Assembly: GCF_009914055.1 (NCBI RefSeq)
Contig: NZ_CP028271.1
Coordinates: 2,480,001-2,544,000 of the forward strand
Direction of reading: 5' to 3'
Length of the DNA stretch: 64,000 nucleotides
From: Mixta intestinalis
GTDB lineage: Bacteria > Pseudomonadota > Gammaproteobacteria > Enterobacterales > Enterobacteriaceae
Below, piece by piece: positions 43,232-52,035 of this stretch (position 1 is its first letter; each line of letters opens with the position of its first letter). Both the position numbers and the translations under genes were made by a program. The notes under the pieces were generated by a model, which was not told where the DNA came from, made no database searches, and worked only from the letters and a program-made list of their open reading frames with translations.

Positions 43232-44812
43232 TCATTCCCACTCGATCGTGGCCGGTGGCTTGCCGGAAATATCATAAACCACGCGCGAAATACCGTTGAT
43301 TTCATTGATAATACGGTTAGAGACGCGGCCCAGGAATTCATAAGGCAGATGCGCCCAGTGCGCAGTCATAAAGTCGATGGTTTCTACCGCACGCAGCGAT
43401 ACGACCCAGTCATATTTACGCCCGTCGCCCATTACGCCAACGGAGCGCACCGGCAGGAAGACGGTAAAGGCCTGGCTCACTTTGTTGTAGAGATCGGCTT
43501 TACGCAGCTCTTCAATAAAGATGGCATCGGCACGACGCAGCAGATCGCAATACTCTTTCTTCACTTCACCCAGCACGCGCACGCCAAGGCCTGGGCCTGG
43601 GAACGGATGGCGATAAAGCATATCGTACGGCAGGCCCAGCTCCAGACCAATCTTACGTACTTCGTCTTTAAACAGCTCTTTCAGCGGCTCGACCAGACCC
43701 AGCTTCATCTCTTTCGGCAGGCCGCCGACGTTATGATGCGATTTAATCACGTGCGCCTTGCCGGTTGCTGAAGCAGCGGATTCAATCACATCCGGGTAGA
43801 TGGTGCCCTGTGCCAGCCATTTCACATCGGTCAGGCTGGTTGCCTGCTCGTCGAAGACTTCAACAAATACGCGCCCGATGGTTTTACGTTTCGCTTCTGG
43901 CTCATCAATTCCCGCCAGCGCATCAAGGAAACGCGCTTCCGCCGGAACATGGATGATGTTCAGGCCGAAATGATCGCCAAACATATCCATCACCTGCTCT
44001 GCTTCGTTCAGACGCAGCAGGCCGTTATCCACGAAAACACAGGTCAGGCGATCGCCAATGGCACGATGCAGCAGCATAGCGGTTACTGATGAATCAACGC
44101 CACCGGAAAGACCAAGAATCACTTTATCGTTACCGATCTGCTCACGCAGGCGCTCAACGATATCTTCAATAATTTTCGCCGGGGTCCACATCGCTTCACA
44201 CTGGCAAATATCCAGCACAAAGCGCTCCAGCATACGCTGCCCCTGGCGGGTATGCGTCACTTCCGGGTGGAACTGTACGCCGTAAAAACGCTTCTCTTCG
44301 TTAGCCATAATGGCAAACGGGCAGGTTTCAGTGCTGGCAACGGTAACGAAGTCAGACGGAATCGCGGTAACCTTATCGCCATGACTCATCCAGACATCCA
44401 GCAGCGGCAGTCCGGCAGCGCTGACGGAATCTTCAATGCCGCGTACCAGTTCGCTATCAAGTCGAACTTCTACCTGCGCATAGCCAAATTCACGTTCGGT
44501 AGAGCCTTCCACCTTACCGCCCAGCTGTAGCGCCATAGTCTGCATGCCATAGCAAACGCCAAGAACCGGCACGCCCGCGTTAAACACATATTCCGGCGCG
44601 CGCGGGCTGTTAAGTTCAGTAGTACTTTCCGGGCTACCGGAAAGGATGATACCGCTCGGATTAAATTCGCGGATCTGCGCTTCGGTCACATCCCACGCCC
44701 ACAGTTCACAGTAGACACCGAGTTCGCGCACGCGACGCGCTACCAGTTGGGTGTACTGCGAACCAAAATCGAGGATCAAAATACGATGCTTATGAATATT
44801 TTCCGTGGTCAT
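43232..44812 (-). CDS. guaA: GMP synthase (glutamine-hydrolysing)
   Basis: 526 residues (E. coli 525). Converts XMP to GMP. Class I glutaminase with GVCYGMQ (nucleophile Cys86) and FHPEVTHT (His/Glu), ATP-pyrophosphatase loop LGLSGGVDSSV, and C-terminal dimerisation domain ending PPATIEWE. The usual SGGP of the amidotransferase reads SGSP here, a minor substitution. It lies 72 bases after guaB in the guaBA operon. Confidence 0.96.
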   Translation of the reverse strand: MTTENIHKHRILILDFGSQYTQLVARRVRELGVYCELWAWDVTEAQIREFNPSGIILSGSPESTTELNSPRAPEYVFNAGVPVLGVCYGMQTMALQLGGKVEGSTEREFGYAQVEVRLDSELVRGIEDSVSAAGLPLLDVWMSHGDKVTAIPSDFVTVASTETCPFAIMANEEKRFYGVQFHPEVTHTRQGQRMLERFVLDICQCEAMWTPAKIIEDIVERLREQIGNDKVILGLSGGVDSSVTAMLLHRAIGDRLTCVFVDNGLLRLNEAEQVMDMFGDHFGLNIIHVPAEARFLDALAGIDEPEAKRKTIGRVFVEVFDEQATSLTDVKWLAQGTIYPDVIESAASATGKAHVIKSHHNVGGLPKEMKLGLVEPLKELFKDEVRKIGLELGLPYDMLYRHPFPGPGLGVRVLGEVKKEYCDLLRRADAIFIEELRKADLYNKVSQAFTVFLPVRSVGVMGDGRKYDWVVSLRAVETIDFMTAHWAHLPYEFLGRVSNRIINEINGISRVVYDISGKPPATIEWE

Positions 44813-44884
44813 TAAGACAATTCCAGGACGATAGAGTGATCAATAAAAGCGCCCGGCAGATACCGGGCGAGGAAGTTCCTGGGA

Positions 44885-46351
44885 TTACGATCCCATGCGG
44901 TAGTTCGGCGACTCTTTGGTGATGGTCACGTCATGAACGTGGCTTTCCGAAATACCCGCGCCGCTGATACGCACAAATTCCGCTTTGGTGCGCAGCTCTT
45001 CAATGGTGGCGCAACCGGTCAGGCCCATACAGGAGCGCAGACCACCCATTTGCTGATGAACGATCTCTTTCAGGCGGCCTTTATAGGCAACGCGCCCTTC
45101 GATACCTTCCGGCACCAGTTTGTCTGCCGCGTTATCGCTCTGGAAGTAACGGTCAGAAGAACCTTTAGACATCGCGCCCAGCGAGCCCATACCGCGGTAA
45201 GATTTAAAGGCGCGCCCCTGATACAGCTCGATTTCACCCGGAGATTCTTCAGTACCAGCCAGCATAGAGCCAACCATAACGCAGGATGCACCTGCGGCAA
45301 TCGCTTTAGCGATATCACCAGAGAAACGGATACCGCCATCAGCGATAACCGGCACGCCGGTGCCTTCCAGCGCTTCTACCGCGTCAGAAACTGCGGTGAT
45401 CTGCGGTACGCCCACCCCGGTGACGATACGGGTAGTACAGATAGAACCCGGGCCAATACCAACTTTTACCGCGCTCACGCCTGCCTGGGCCAGCGCCAGA
45501 GCGCCTGCGCCGGTAGCGACGTTGCCGCCGATAATTTGCAGATCGGGATATTTCGCGCGCGTTTCACGAATGCGCTGCAGCACGCCTTCAGAGTGGCCGT
45601 GAGAGGAGTCGATCAGCAGTACGTCAACGCCTGCGGCTACCAACGCATCCACACGCTCTTCGTTGCCTGCGCCTGCGCCCACCGCTGCGCCAACGCGCAG
45701 ACGACCGTGCTCATCCTTACAGGCCAGCGGTTTACGCTCTGCTTTCTGGAAATCTTTAACGGTAATCATACCCAGCAGGCGGAAGCTGTCATCCACCACC
45801 AGCGCTTTTTCCACGCGTTTTTCGTGCATTTTTTGCAGCACTACGTCGCGCGCTTCACCCTCTTTGACCGTAACCAGACGATCTTTCGGCGTCATGACAG
45901 CGGTAACCGGCAGGTTGAGATCGGTTACGAAACGCACATCACGCCCGGTAATAATACCGACCAGCTGGTTATCTTCCGTCACGACCGGGTAGCCGGCAAA
46001 GCCGTTACGCTCGGTCAGCTCTTTTACTTCGCGCAGCGTAGTGGTTGGCAATACGGTCTGTGGATCGGTGACAACGCCGCTTTCATGTTTCTTCACCTTG
46101 CGCACTTCTTCCGCCTGGCGCTCAATGGACATATTTTTATGGATAAAGCCCAGACCGCCTTCCTGCGCCAGCGCGATAGCCAGACCCGCTTCGGTCACGG
46201 TATCCATGGCGGCAGAGAGCATAGGAATGTTCAGACGAATGGTTTTGGTCAGTTGGGTACTGAGGTCAGCCGTGTTAGGCAGAACAGTGGAGTGAGCAGG
46301 AACGAGCAAAACGTCGTCAAAAGTGAGTGCTTCTTTAGCGATTCGTAGCAT
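44885..46351 (-). CDS. guaB: IMP dehydrogenase
   Basis: 488 residues, as in E. coli. NAD-dependent oxidation of IMP to XMP, the first step to GMP. TIM barrel with catalytic cysteine in GIGPGSICTTRIVTG, flap RYKG-type region AYKGRLKEIVHQ, and a CBS pair (about 95-200) inserted after VTDPQTVLPTTTL. First gene of guaBA. Confidence 0.97.
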   Translation of the reverse strand: MLRIAKEALTFDDVLLVPAHSTVLPNTADLSTQLTKTIRLNIPMLSAAMDTVTEAGLAIALAQEGGLGFIHKNMSIERQAEEVRKVKKHESGVVTDPQTVLPTTTLREVKELTERNGFAGYPVVTEDNQLVGIITGRDVRFVTDLNLPVTAVMTPKDRLVTVKEGEARDVVLQKMHEKRVEKALVVDDSFRLLGMITVKDFQKAERKPLACKDEHGRLRVGAAVGAGAGNEERVDALVAAGVDVLLIDSSHGHSEGVLQRIRETRAKYPDLQIIGGNVATGAGALALAQAGVSAVKVGIGPGSICTTRIVTGVGVPQITAVSDAVEALEGTGVPVIADGGIRFSGDIAKAIAAGASCVMVGSMLAGTEESPGEIELYQGRAFKSYRGMGSLGAMSKGSSDRYFQSDNAADKLVPEGIEGRVAYKGRLKEIVHQQMGGLRSCMGLTGCATIEELRTKAEFVRISGAGISESHVHDVTITKESPNYRMGS

Positions 46352-46402
46352 GGCAATATCTCAACCTGGGGTGAATGAGAACAGATAAAATATTGCCGCG
46401 GC

Positions 46403-46428
46403 ATTATACAGGGCGTAATCGGTTGCCT
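46403..46428 (-). promoter_or_regulatory. guaBA promoter with PurR-like site
   Basis: Minus-strand TATAAT (complement of 46403-46408) lies 52 bp before guaB. Immediately upstream is GGCAACCGATTACGCC (complement), which agrees with the PurR palindrome at 11 of 16 positions. In E. coli PurR represses guaBA from a weak box at the same place. Confidence 0.5.
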
Positions 46429-46520
46429 CCAGCTTTTTTTCAGAAAATGTCTTGATCCCCTGCCTGAGGCATGTAGTATCGACTAATTAACTTGCTGATT
46501 TACTATTTGATCCTCATCAC

Positions 46521-47891
46521 ATGTCGCTACCGCCTTCCGCTAATATTTTTACCGTCAGCCGCCTTAATACCACGGTGCGTCAGCTGCTGGAAGGCGAGAT
46601 GGGTCAGATCTGGCTCAGCGCTGAGATTTCTAATTTTACCCAGCCCGCCTCTGGTCACTGGTATTTTACGCTCAAAGACGATACCGCCCAGGTGCGCAGC
46701 GCCATGTTCCGTAACAGCAACCGGCGCGTCACTTTCCGCCCACAGCATGGTCAGCAGGTGTTGGTGCGCGCTACGGTAACGCTCTACGAACCGCGCGGTG
46801 ATTATCAGCTGATTGTCGAAAGCATGCACCCGGCTGGCGAAGGCTTGCTGCAACAGCAGTTTGAACAGCTGAAACAGCGGCTGGCGGCGGAAGGCTTGTT
46901 TGAGCAGCAGCATAAACAACCGTTGCCGGAACCGGCGCGTCAGGTAGGCGTAATTACGTCTGCTACCGGCGCGGCGCTGCACGACGTGCTACGCGTATTG
47001 CACCGGCGCGATCCCTCTCTGCCGGTCATCATCTATCCCACGGCGGTACAGGGCAACGAGGCACCGGCGGCGATTGCACGAGCGATTGAACTGGCTAACC
47101 TGCGTAATGAATGCGATGTATTGATCGTCGGGCGCGGCGGCGGTTCGCTGGAGGACCTCTGGAGCTTTAACGATGAGCGGGTAGCGCGCGCTATTTTTGC
47201 CAGCCGCATTCCCATCGTCAGCGCCGTCGGTCACGAAACCGATGTCACCATCGCCGACTTTGTCGCCGATTTACGCGCCCCTACTCCTTCCGCCGCGGCG
47301 GAGATTGTCAGCCGCAATCAGGTAGAGCTGATGCGTCAGCTACAGGCACAGCAAACGCGGCTGGAAATGGCGATGGATTATTACCTGGCCCAGCAGCAGC
47401 GTACCTTTACCCGCTTGCAGCATCGCCTACAGCAGCAGCATCCGCAGCTACGGCTGGCACGGCAGCAAACTGCGCTGTTTCGCCTGCAACGCCGTCTGGA
47501 TGAAGCGATGCAGGGACACCTGCGCCACGCCATGCGCCAGCAGGATTGGCTAACGCAGCGGCTGGCGGCCCAGCAGCCGCAGAACAGCATTAATCACGCA
47601 CAGCAGCTATTACAGCAGTGGCGCTACCGGCTGACGCAGGCGATGCAGCAGCGCCTGAGCCAGGATAAGCAGCGCTTCGGCGTACAGGTTGCGCACCTGG
47701 AAGGCGTCAGTCCGCTGGCAACCCTGGCGCGCGGTTTTAGCGTTACCCAAACGCCGACGGGCGAAGTGTTGAAGAAAACGGCCCAGCTCAAACCAGGCGA
47801 TACGCTGCAAACCCGGCTGGAAGATGGCTGGGTAGCAAGCGAAGTCAAAGCCGTCACGCCGCTAAAGAAAACCCGCAAAAAGCGGGCATAA
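46521..47891 (+). CDS. xseA: Exodeoxyribonuclease VII large subunit
   Basis: 456 residues, as in E. coli. N-terminal OB-fold (IWLSAEISNFTQPASGHWYF), catalytic domain with VGVITSATGAALHD, IVGRGGGSLEDLWSFNDE and SAVGHETDVTIADFVAD, a long glutamine-rich coiled coil (about 265-390) that binds XseB, and a basic C-terminal tail. Degrades single-stranded DNA. Divergent from guaB. Confidence 0.96.
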   Translation: MSLPPSANIFTVSRLNTTVRQLLEGEMGQIWLSAEISNFTQPASGHWYFTLKDDTAQVRSAMFRNSNRRVTFRPQHGQQVLVRATVTLYEPRGDYQLIVESMHPAGEGLLQQQFEQLKQRLAAEGLFEQQHKQPLPEPARQVGVITSATGAALHDVLRVLHRRDPSLPVIIYPTAVQGNEAPAAIARAIELANLRNECDVLIVGRGGGSLEDLWSFNDERVARAIFASRIPIVSAVGHETDVTIADFVADLRAPTPSAAAEIVSRNQVELMRQLQAQQTRLEMAMDYYLAQQQRTFTRLQHRLQQQHPQLRLARQQTALFRLQRRLDEAMQGHLRHAMRQQDWLTQRLAAQQPQNSINHAQQLLQQWRYRLTQAMQQRLSQDKQRFGVQVAHLEGVSPLATLARGFSVTQTPTGEVLKKTAQLKPGDTLQTRLEDGWVASEVKAVTPLKKTRKKRA

Positions 47892-47988
47892 ATTACCGTT
47901 ACGCTGTGGGAAGAGCGCATCGCCCCGCCAGAGCGTTACCGCTGCGCCATGCGCAGCGGTGTCAGCGGTTACAAACAGCGCCGGCTTT

Positions 47989-50361
47989 TTAGTCCGCCTG
48001 CCGCAGGCGATATGCGGTCGCCGGCTCGCCGTTGATCCACAGCTCGCGCCGTTCGCCAGTCGGCAGCGTAATATCCAGCTGCCGCCACGCGGGCTGATAG
48101 CGTCCTTCCTGCGATACCTCCAGCGCAATGCGCGTTGCGCTGCAATCCATTCGCCAGCGCAGCCAGAGCGCATCGCCCTCGCGCCAGCCGTGGCTTTCGC
48201 CGTCATCTTCAAAAAGCAGCCCTTCGCTCTGCCCTGCCGATAAGGGAAACAGTCGCAGCTCGCGCCGATCGTCCGCCGCCGCGTCCACGTGCGCCATGCG
48301 CTGCGACATCGGCAGGCACGCGCCGGCACGCGCCAGCAGCGGCAGTCTCTCCAGCGGCGCGTCCAGCGTAATCCACTGTCCGCCGCCGTACCACTGGTCG
48401 CTCCAGAAACAGTACCAGCCCGTACCGTTATCCGGCAGCCACACCCGACGCTGGCGCTCTGCTGGCTCCACCACGCTCGCCACCAGCAGGTCACGACCGA
48501 GAAGAAAATCGTCCGTTTCCTGCCAGGTTTGCACATCATGCTCGTGGTCAAGGAAAGTGGGCCGCAGCATCGGCTCATCATCGACGCTCGCCTGCCACAG
48601 CAGGGTGTAAAAATAGGGCAGCAGGCGGTAACGCAGCCGAATCGCCTCGCGCACGCTATCCGTTACGCCGGGATACATCCAGGGCTCGTTTACCGTACCG
48701 TCATCGTTCCATGAGTGAATGGTAAAGCGCGGATGCATGACGCCATTCTGCACCCAGCGCACAAACAGCTCCGCATCCGGCCTGTCGCCGGAGAAGCCGC
48801 CGACGTCGTGACCAACGTTATACAATCCTGACAGACTCATCCCCAGCCCCATGCGGATATTGTAGCGCAGCGTCTGCCAGCTGGTGCGGTTGTCGCCGCT
48901 CCAGGTCTGCGCGTAGCGCTGCATACCGGCGCAGCCGGAGCGTGAAATCAGGTAGGGGCGCCGCTGCGGCGCAAATCGCTGCTGCGCCTCCAGCGAGGCG
49001 CGCATCATCAGCAACGGCATTACCGGACGAATGTGCTTAATCGCTACCGGCCGTCCAAAGCCGTGGCAGCGCGCCTCGCCATCCCAGATCTCATATTCGT
49101 TGTTATCATTCCAGGTGGAATCGATCCCCATCTCCAGCAGCTGACTGGTGACGCCCTGCTGCCACCAGCGGATCGCATCGGGATTGGTGAAATCGAGGTG
49201 CGAACCTTCATCGTCCCAGAAACAGGATCGCTCCGGCGCATCCGTCTCTGAATCGCGGACAAACAGCCCCTGCGCCGCCGCCTCTTCATAGCGCGGATGA
49301 TCCTGCAACAGACAGGGTTTAATATTGGCTGCCAGCCTTAGTCCCGCCTCATGAAACGCGGCGCTCAGCTGGCGCGGCTGCGGCACTTTTTCATAGTTCC
49401 AGTTAAATACGTAGCGCTTATTACCGATGGAGGTGTAGCCGGACGAGAGCTGAAAAGCGTCGCAGGGGATGGCGTGCCGGCGGCAGAGCTGGATAAACTG
49501 CTGCAACTGATGCTGGGCGTCGGGCGCATCGGTATAGTGCATCGTGGAGCCGCTGTAGCCCAGGCTCCACTTCGGCCCAAAACAGGTTTTACCGGTAAGC
49601 CGCACAAAAGCTTTGGTAACGTCCAGCACGCGTGGGCCTAACATCAGGTAATAGTCGAGATCGCCCGCCTCCGCCTGATAGCGTCGGTAAGGCTGATGAT
49701 AGTTGTCCAGTTCGTTGCCGAGATCGAGCCAGCAGCTGCTGAGGTTATCGTAAAACAGGCCGAAGCTAACCTGCTCGCGACGGGTAATGGTGAACGGAAT
49801 ATGCTTGTAGAGCGGATCGGTGCTGGCGGCGTTATAGCCCATGGCGTCAAGATTGCGCATTTCAAAACGCCGGCCGCTGCGCTCAAGATCGCCCGCTTTC
49901 TCCCCCAGCCCATAGTAGCGTTCGTTGACGAAACGGCGCTGATAGTGCGCCACGCCGTCGCCATGTTCATTCAGCAAATAAGCGCTGGTACGCCGATCTT
50001 CAGCCAATGGCTGCCACTGGTTATCGGCATCAAGATATTCCCATGCCAGCCAAAGCGGCTGATGTATCGTGACGCGCAACTTCTGACTGCTGATTATCAG
50101 CCGGTCATCGCAGGTTTCCAGCTGATAGCCCGGCAGGCTGAACCCCGCCACGCTCAGACGATCGCGTCCCTCCCAGGGCACGTCCTCTTCCGGCGCGATG
50201 CTCCAGGTGCGATCCAGCGCCAGCTCGCCGTTGCGTTTGATCAGGATGCGGAACAGCGACGCCTCCAGCACGTAGAGGCAAAACAGATGCCGCCCGTCAA
50301 CCCGCAATTCGATCCTGTCGGCGTACTTGCCCGCCAGCGTCCAGTTTTTCAACGTCTTCAT
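47989..50361 (-). CDS. Glycoside hydrolase family 31 (alpha-glucosidase/alpha-xylosidase type)
   Basis: 790 residues from the ATG at 50361, five bases after GGAG (the GTG at 50367 overlaps the ribosome site). N-terminal beta-sandwich, (beta/alpha)8 catalytic domain, two C-terminal beta domains. Nucleophile Asp419 lies in STWNDNNEYEIWDG and acid/base Asp490 in RYAQTWSGDNRTSW. No signal peptide, so it is cytosolic. GH31 enzymes cleave alpha-linked glucosides, xylosides or related sugars; the specificity is not readable. The MFS gene 14 bases upstream probably imports the substrate, and both are likely controlled by the divergent LacI-type regulator. Confidence 0.88.
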   Translation of the reverse strand: MKTLKNWTLAGKYADRIELRVDGRHLFCLYVLEASLFRILIKRNGELALDRTWSIAPEEDVPWEGRDRLSVAGFSLPGYQLETCDDRLIISSQKLRVTIHQPLWLAWEYLDADNQWQPLAEDRRTSAYLLNEHGDGVAHYQRRFVNERYYGLGEKAGDLERSGRRFEMRNLDAMGYNAASTDPLYKHIPFTITRREQVSFGLFYDNLSSCWLDLGNELDNYHQPYRRYQAEAGDLDYYLMLGPRVLDVTKAFVRLTGKTCFGPKWSLGYSGSTMHYTDAPDAQHQLQQFIQLCRRHAIPCDAFQLSSGYTSIGNKRYVFNWNYEKVPQPRQLSAAFHEAGLRLAANIKPCLLQDHPRYEEAAAQGLFVRDSETDAPERSCFWDDEGSHLDFTNPDAIRWWQQGVTSQLLEMGIDSTWNDNNEYEIWDGEARCHGFGRPVAIKHIRPVMPLLMMRASLEAQQRFAPQRRPYLISRSGCAGMQRYAQTWSGDNRTSWQTLRYNIRMGLGMSLSGLYNVGHDVGGFSGDRPDAELFVRWVQNGVMHPRFTIHSWNDDGTVNEPWMYPGVTDSVREAIRLRYRLLPYFYTLLWQASVDDEPMLRPTFLDHEHDVQTWQETDDFLLGRDLLVASVVEPAERQRRVWLPDNGTGWYCFWSDQWYGGGQWITLDAPLERLPLLARAGACLPMSQRMAHVDAAADDRRELRLFPLSAGQSEGLLFEDDGESHGWREGDALWLRWRMDCSATRIALEVSQEGRYQPAWRQLDITLPTGERRELWINGEPATAYRLRQAD

Positions 50362-50375
50362 ATCCACTCCAGCAT

Positions 50376-51674
50376 TTAAGGTTTTTTAGCGCGGCGCTCG
50401 GCCAGCAGAGCAATCAGGAACAGCGCGCCGATCAGGTCGAAAAAGCCCATCGCCACAAACAACGGGCCGAAACCGACCGTGTCGGAAACCGCGCCGATCA
50501 GCAGGGAAAAAAGGAAGCTGGCGATCCAGGCGCAGGAGCCGCGCATGCCGTTAACCGTCGCCATCTGGTTTTTATCGAACGACTCCACGACCAGCGCGCT
50601 CAGCATGCAGGAGATCACCTGGTGGCCAAAGCCGCCAATAGAGATCAGGGCGATCGCCAGCAAAGGATCTTTAGTTACGGCGACCAGCGTCAGCGACAGC
50701 ATCAGAAAAGCGCCGGTGACGGAGCTGGCGATCACTGAGTTAATGCGCTGAAAGCCGAACCATTTACGATACAGATTAGTGAGATAGCCGCTGGCGACGC
50801 TGCCGATATCGGCCGCAAGGAATGGAAGCCAGGCGAACAGCGCGATCTGTTTAAGATCCATCCCGCGCTCGGTGGCGAGATAAAGCGGCACCCAGAAGCT
50901 AAAGACCGCCCAGGCCGGCTCGGCGAGAAAAGCGGGAATGGCGATGCCGTAAAATTTCTTATCGCGGCAGAGTCGCGCCAGCGAGGTAAAAAACGGCAGC
51001 TTCGGCAGATCCGGTTCGTTATCTTCGCGGATCAGTTCCAGTTCCTGCTGGCTGAGGTTTGGGTGCTGCTGCGGCGCATGATAGAAACGCCACCACAGTG
51101 CCACCCAGATCAGCCCCAGCGCGCCGGAAAAGAGAAAGGCGCCCTGCCAGCCCAGCGTCAGATGAGCGACGACGATAATCGGCGGTGCCAGCATCGCGCC
51201 GACAGAAAAGCCTACTCCGGCCCAGCCGGCGGCAACAGGACGCTCTTTTTTTGGAAACCAGTCGGCAATAGCGCGGGCATTAGCGGGCGTGGCGGCCGCC
51301 TCAGCACCGCCCATAAAAAAGCGCAGCAGCGCCAGCTGCATCCAGCTTCCTGCCCCGGCGTGCAGCATACATACCAGCGCCCAGAGGGTCGCGCAGATCA
51401 GAAAGCCGGTTTTCAGGCCGATCACATCAATCAGCCAGCCGCAGAGCGGCTGAAACAAGGTATAGGCGAGCTGAAACGCCGCCACCACCCAGGAATATTG
51501 CTCGGTGGACATATTCAGACTGTCTTTCAGCTCCGGCGCCAGAATCCCCAGCGAATTACGGGTGATGTAGTTAATAGTGATGCCCAGCAGGAAGAGCGCC
51601 AGCATCCACCAGCGCAACGCTTTAAATTTGCGGGCGGAGCGGGCTACGGTTGTCTGTTCGGTTTCAATACTCAT
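50376..51674 (-). CDS. MFS transporter, anion:cation symporter (ACS) family
   Basis: 432 residues with 12 predicted helices. TM1 region GITINYITRNSLGILAPELK, loop 2-3 GWLIDVIGLKTG, and TM4 FFMGGAEAAATPANARAIADWFPKKE in two parts match ACS members such as hexuronate transporter ExuT and related sugar-acid carriers. It presumably imports the substrate of the GH31 enzyme. The 5' leader contains a GC-rich hairpin (51706-51723). A CRP-like site lies 86-101 bp upstream. Confidence 0.83.
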   Translation of the reverse strand: MSIETEQTTVARSARKFKALRWWMLALFLLGITINYITRNSLGILAPELKDSLNMSTEQYSWVVAAFQLAYTLFQPLCGWLIDVIGLKTGFLICATLWALVCMLHAGAGSWMQLALLRFFMGGAEAAATPANARAIADWFPKKERPVAAGWAGVGFSVGAMLAPPIIVVAHLTLGWQGAFLFSGALGLIWVALWWRFYHAPQQHPNLSQQELELIREDNEPDLPKLPFFTSLARLCRDKKFYGIAIPAFLAEPAWAVFSFWVPLYLATERGMDLKQIALFAWLPFLAADIGSVASGYLTNLYRKWFGFQRINSVIASSVTGAFLMLSLTLVAVTKDPLLAIALISIGGFGHQVISCMLSALVVESFDKNQMATVNGMRGSCAWIASFLFSLLIGAVSDTVGFGPLFVAMGFFDLIGALFLIALLAERRAKKP

Positions 51675-51759
51675 TTGTCTTCTCCGTCGCCGTCTGTGTT
51701 ACGGCACGCCCGCCAGCGGGCGTTTCAGTGGGGTATCGAAGGCGACAACAGCGGTGCAA

Positions 51760-51775
51760 TGCGACGGCTTTCACA
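51760..51775. promoter_or_regulatory. CRP-like site
   Basis: TGCGACGGCTTTCACA fits TGTGA-N6-TCACA with one mismatch and has AA flanks on both sides. It is placed to activate the MFS-GH31 transcript, consistent with catabolite control. Confidence 0.5.
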
Positions 51776-51917
51776 AAACAGTCCTGTCACCAGCTTAACC
51801 CTATGATTATCATTTGCTTTTTCCGGCACGCCATCCACATAGTGAAACGCCGCGCCCGCCCAACAGGGACACCGTTGCAGACTAGCCAGCGGCGTTGGCG
51901 GACGAAACCATGTTTTT

Positions 51918-51931
51918 TGCAAAGATTTTCA
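51918..51931. repeat. Operator-like repeat, copy 1
   Basis: TGCAAAGATTTTCA followed by TTCGC. It agrees with copy 2 at 12 of 14 bases and shares the flank TTTTCATyCGC. Candidate site for the adjacent LacI-type regulator. Confidence 0.45.
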
Positions 51932-51995
51932 TTCGCGGGCGTGATGACAACGGCGGCATCGTCTGTAGCCACAGCGGCAGGCTGACCGCTGCTGG

Positions 51996-52009
51996 TGAAA
52001 AAATTTTCA
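51996..52009. repeat. Operator-like repeat, copy 2
   Basis: TGAAAAAATTTTCA, an inverted repeat with perfect 6-bp arms, 27 bp before the regulator's ATG and 78 bp from copy 1. Placement suits autoregulation. Confidence 0.5.
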
Positions 52010-52035
52010 TCCGCTGATTTGAAGGGGATCACAAA

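Larger units (their letters stand above)
51675..52035. promoter_or_regulatory. Divergent control region between MFS and LacI genes
   Basis: 361 bases with no credible gene. It contains the CRP-like site, two copies of an operator-like repeat and the start regions of both transcripts. Short frames on either strand here lack ribosome sites. Confidence 0.6.

Noticed and set aside
44933..46348. 471-residue plus-strand frame opposite guaB
   Set aside because: It mirrors the guaB codon phase; long antisense frames are expected in GC-rich conserved genes. The His/Gln-rich product has no recognisable fold.
51725..52032. Frames of 65-111 residues in the MFS-LacI gap
   Set aside because: They overlap each other on both strands, lack ribosome sites and cover the regulatory repeats.
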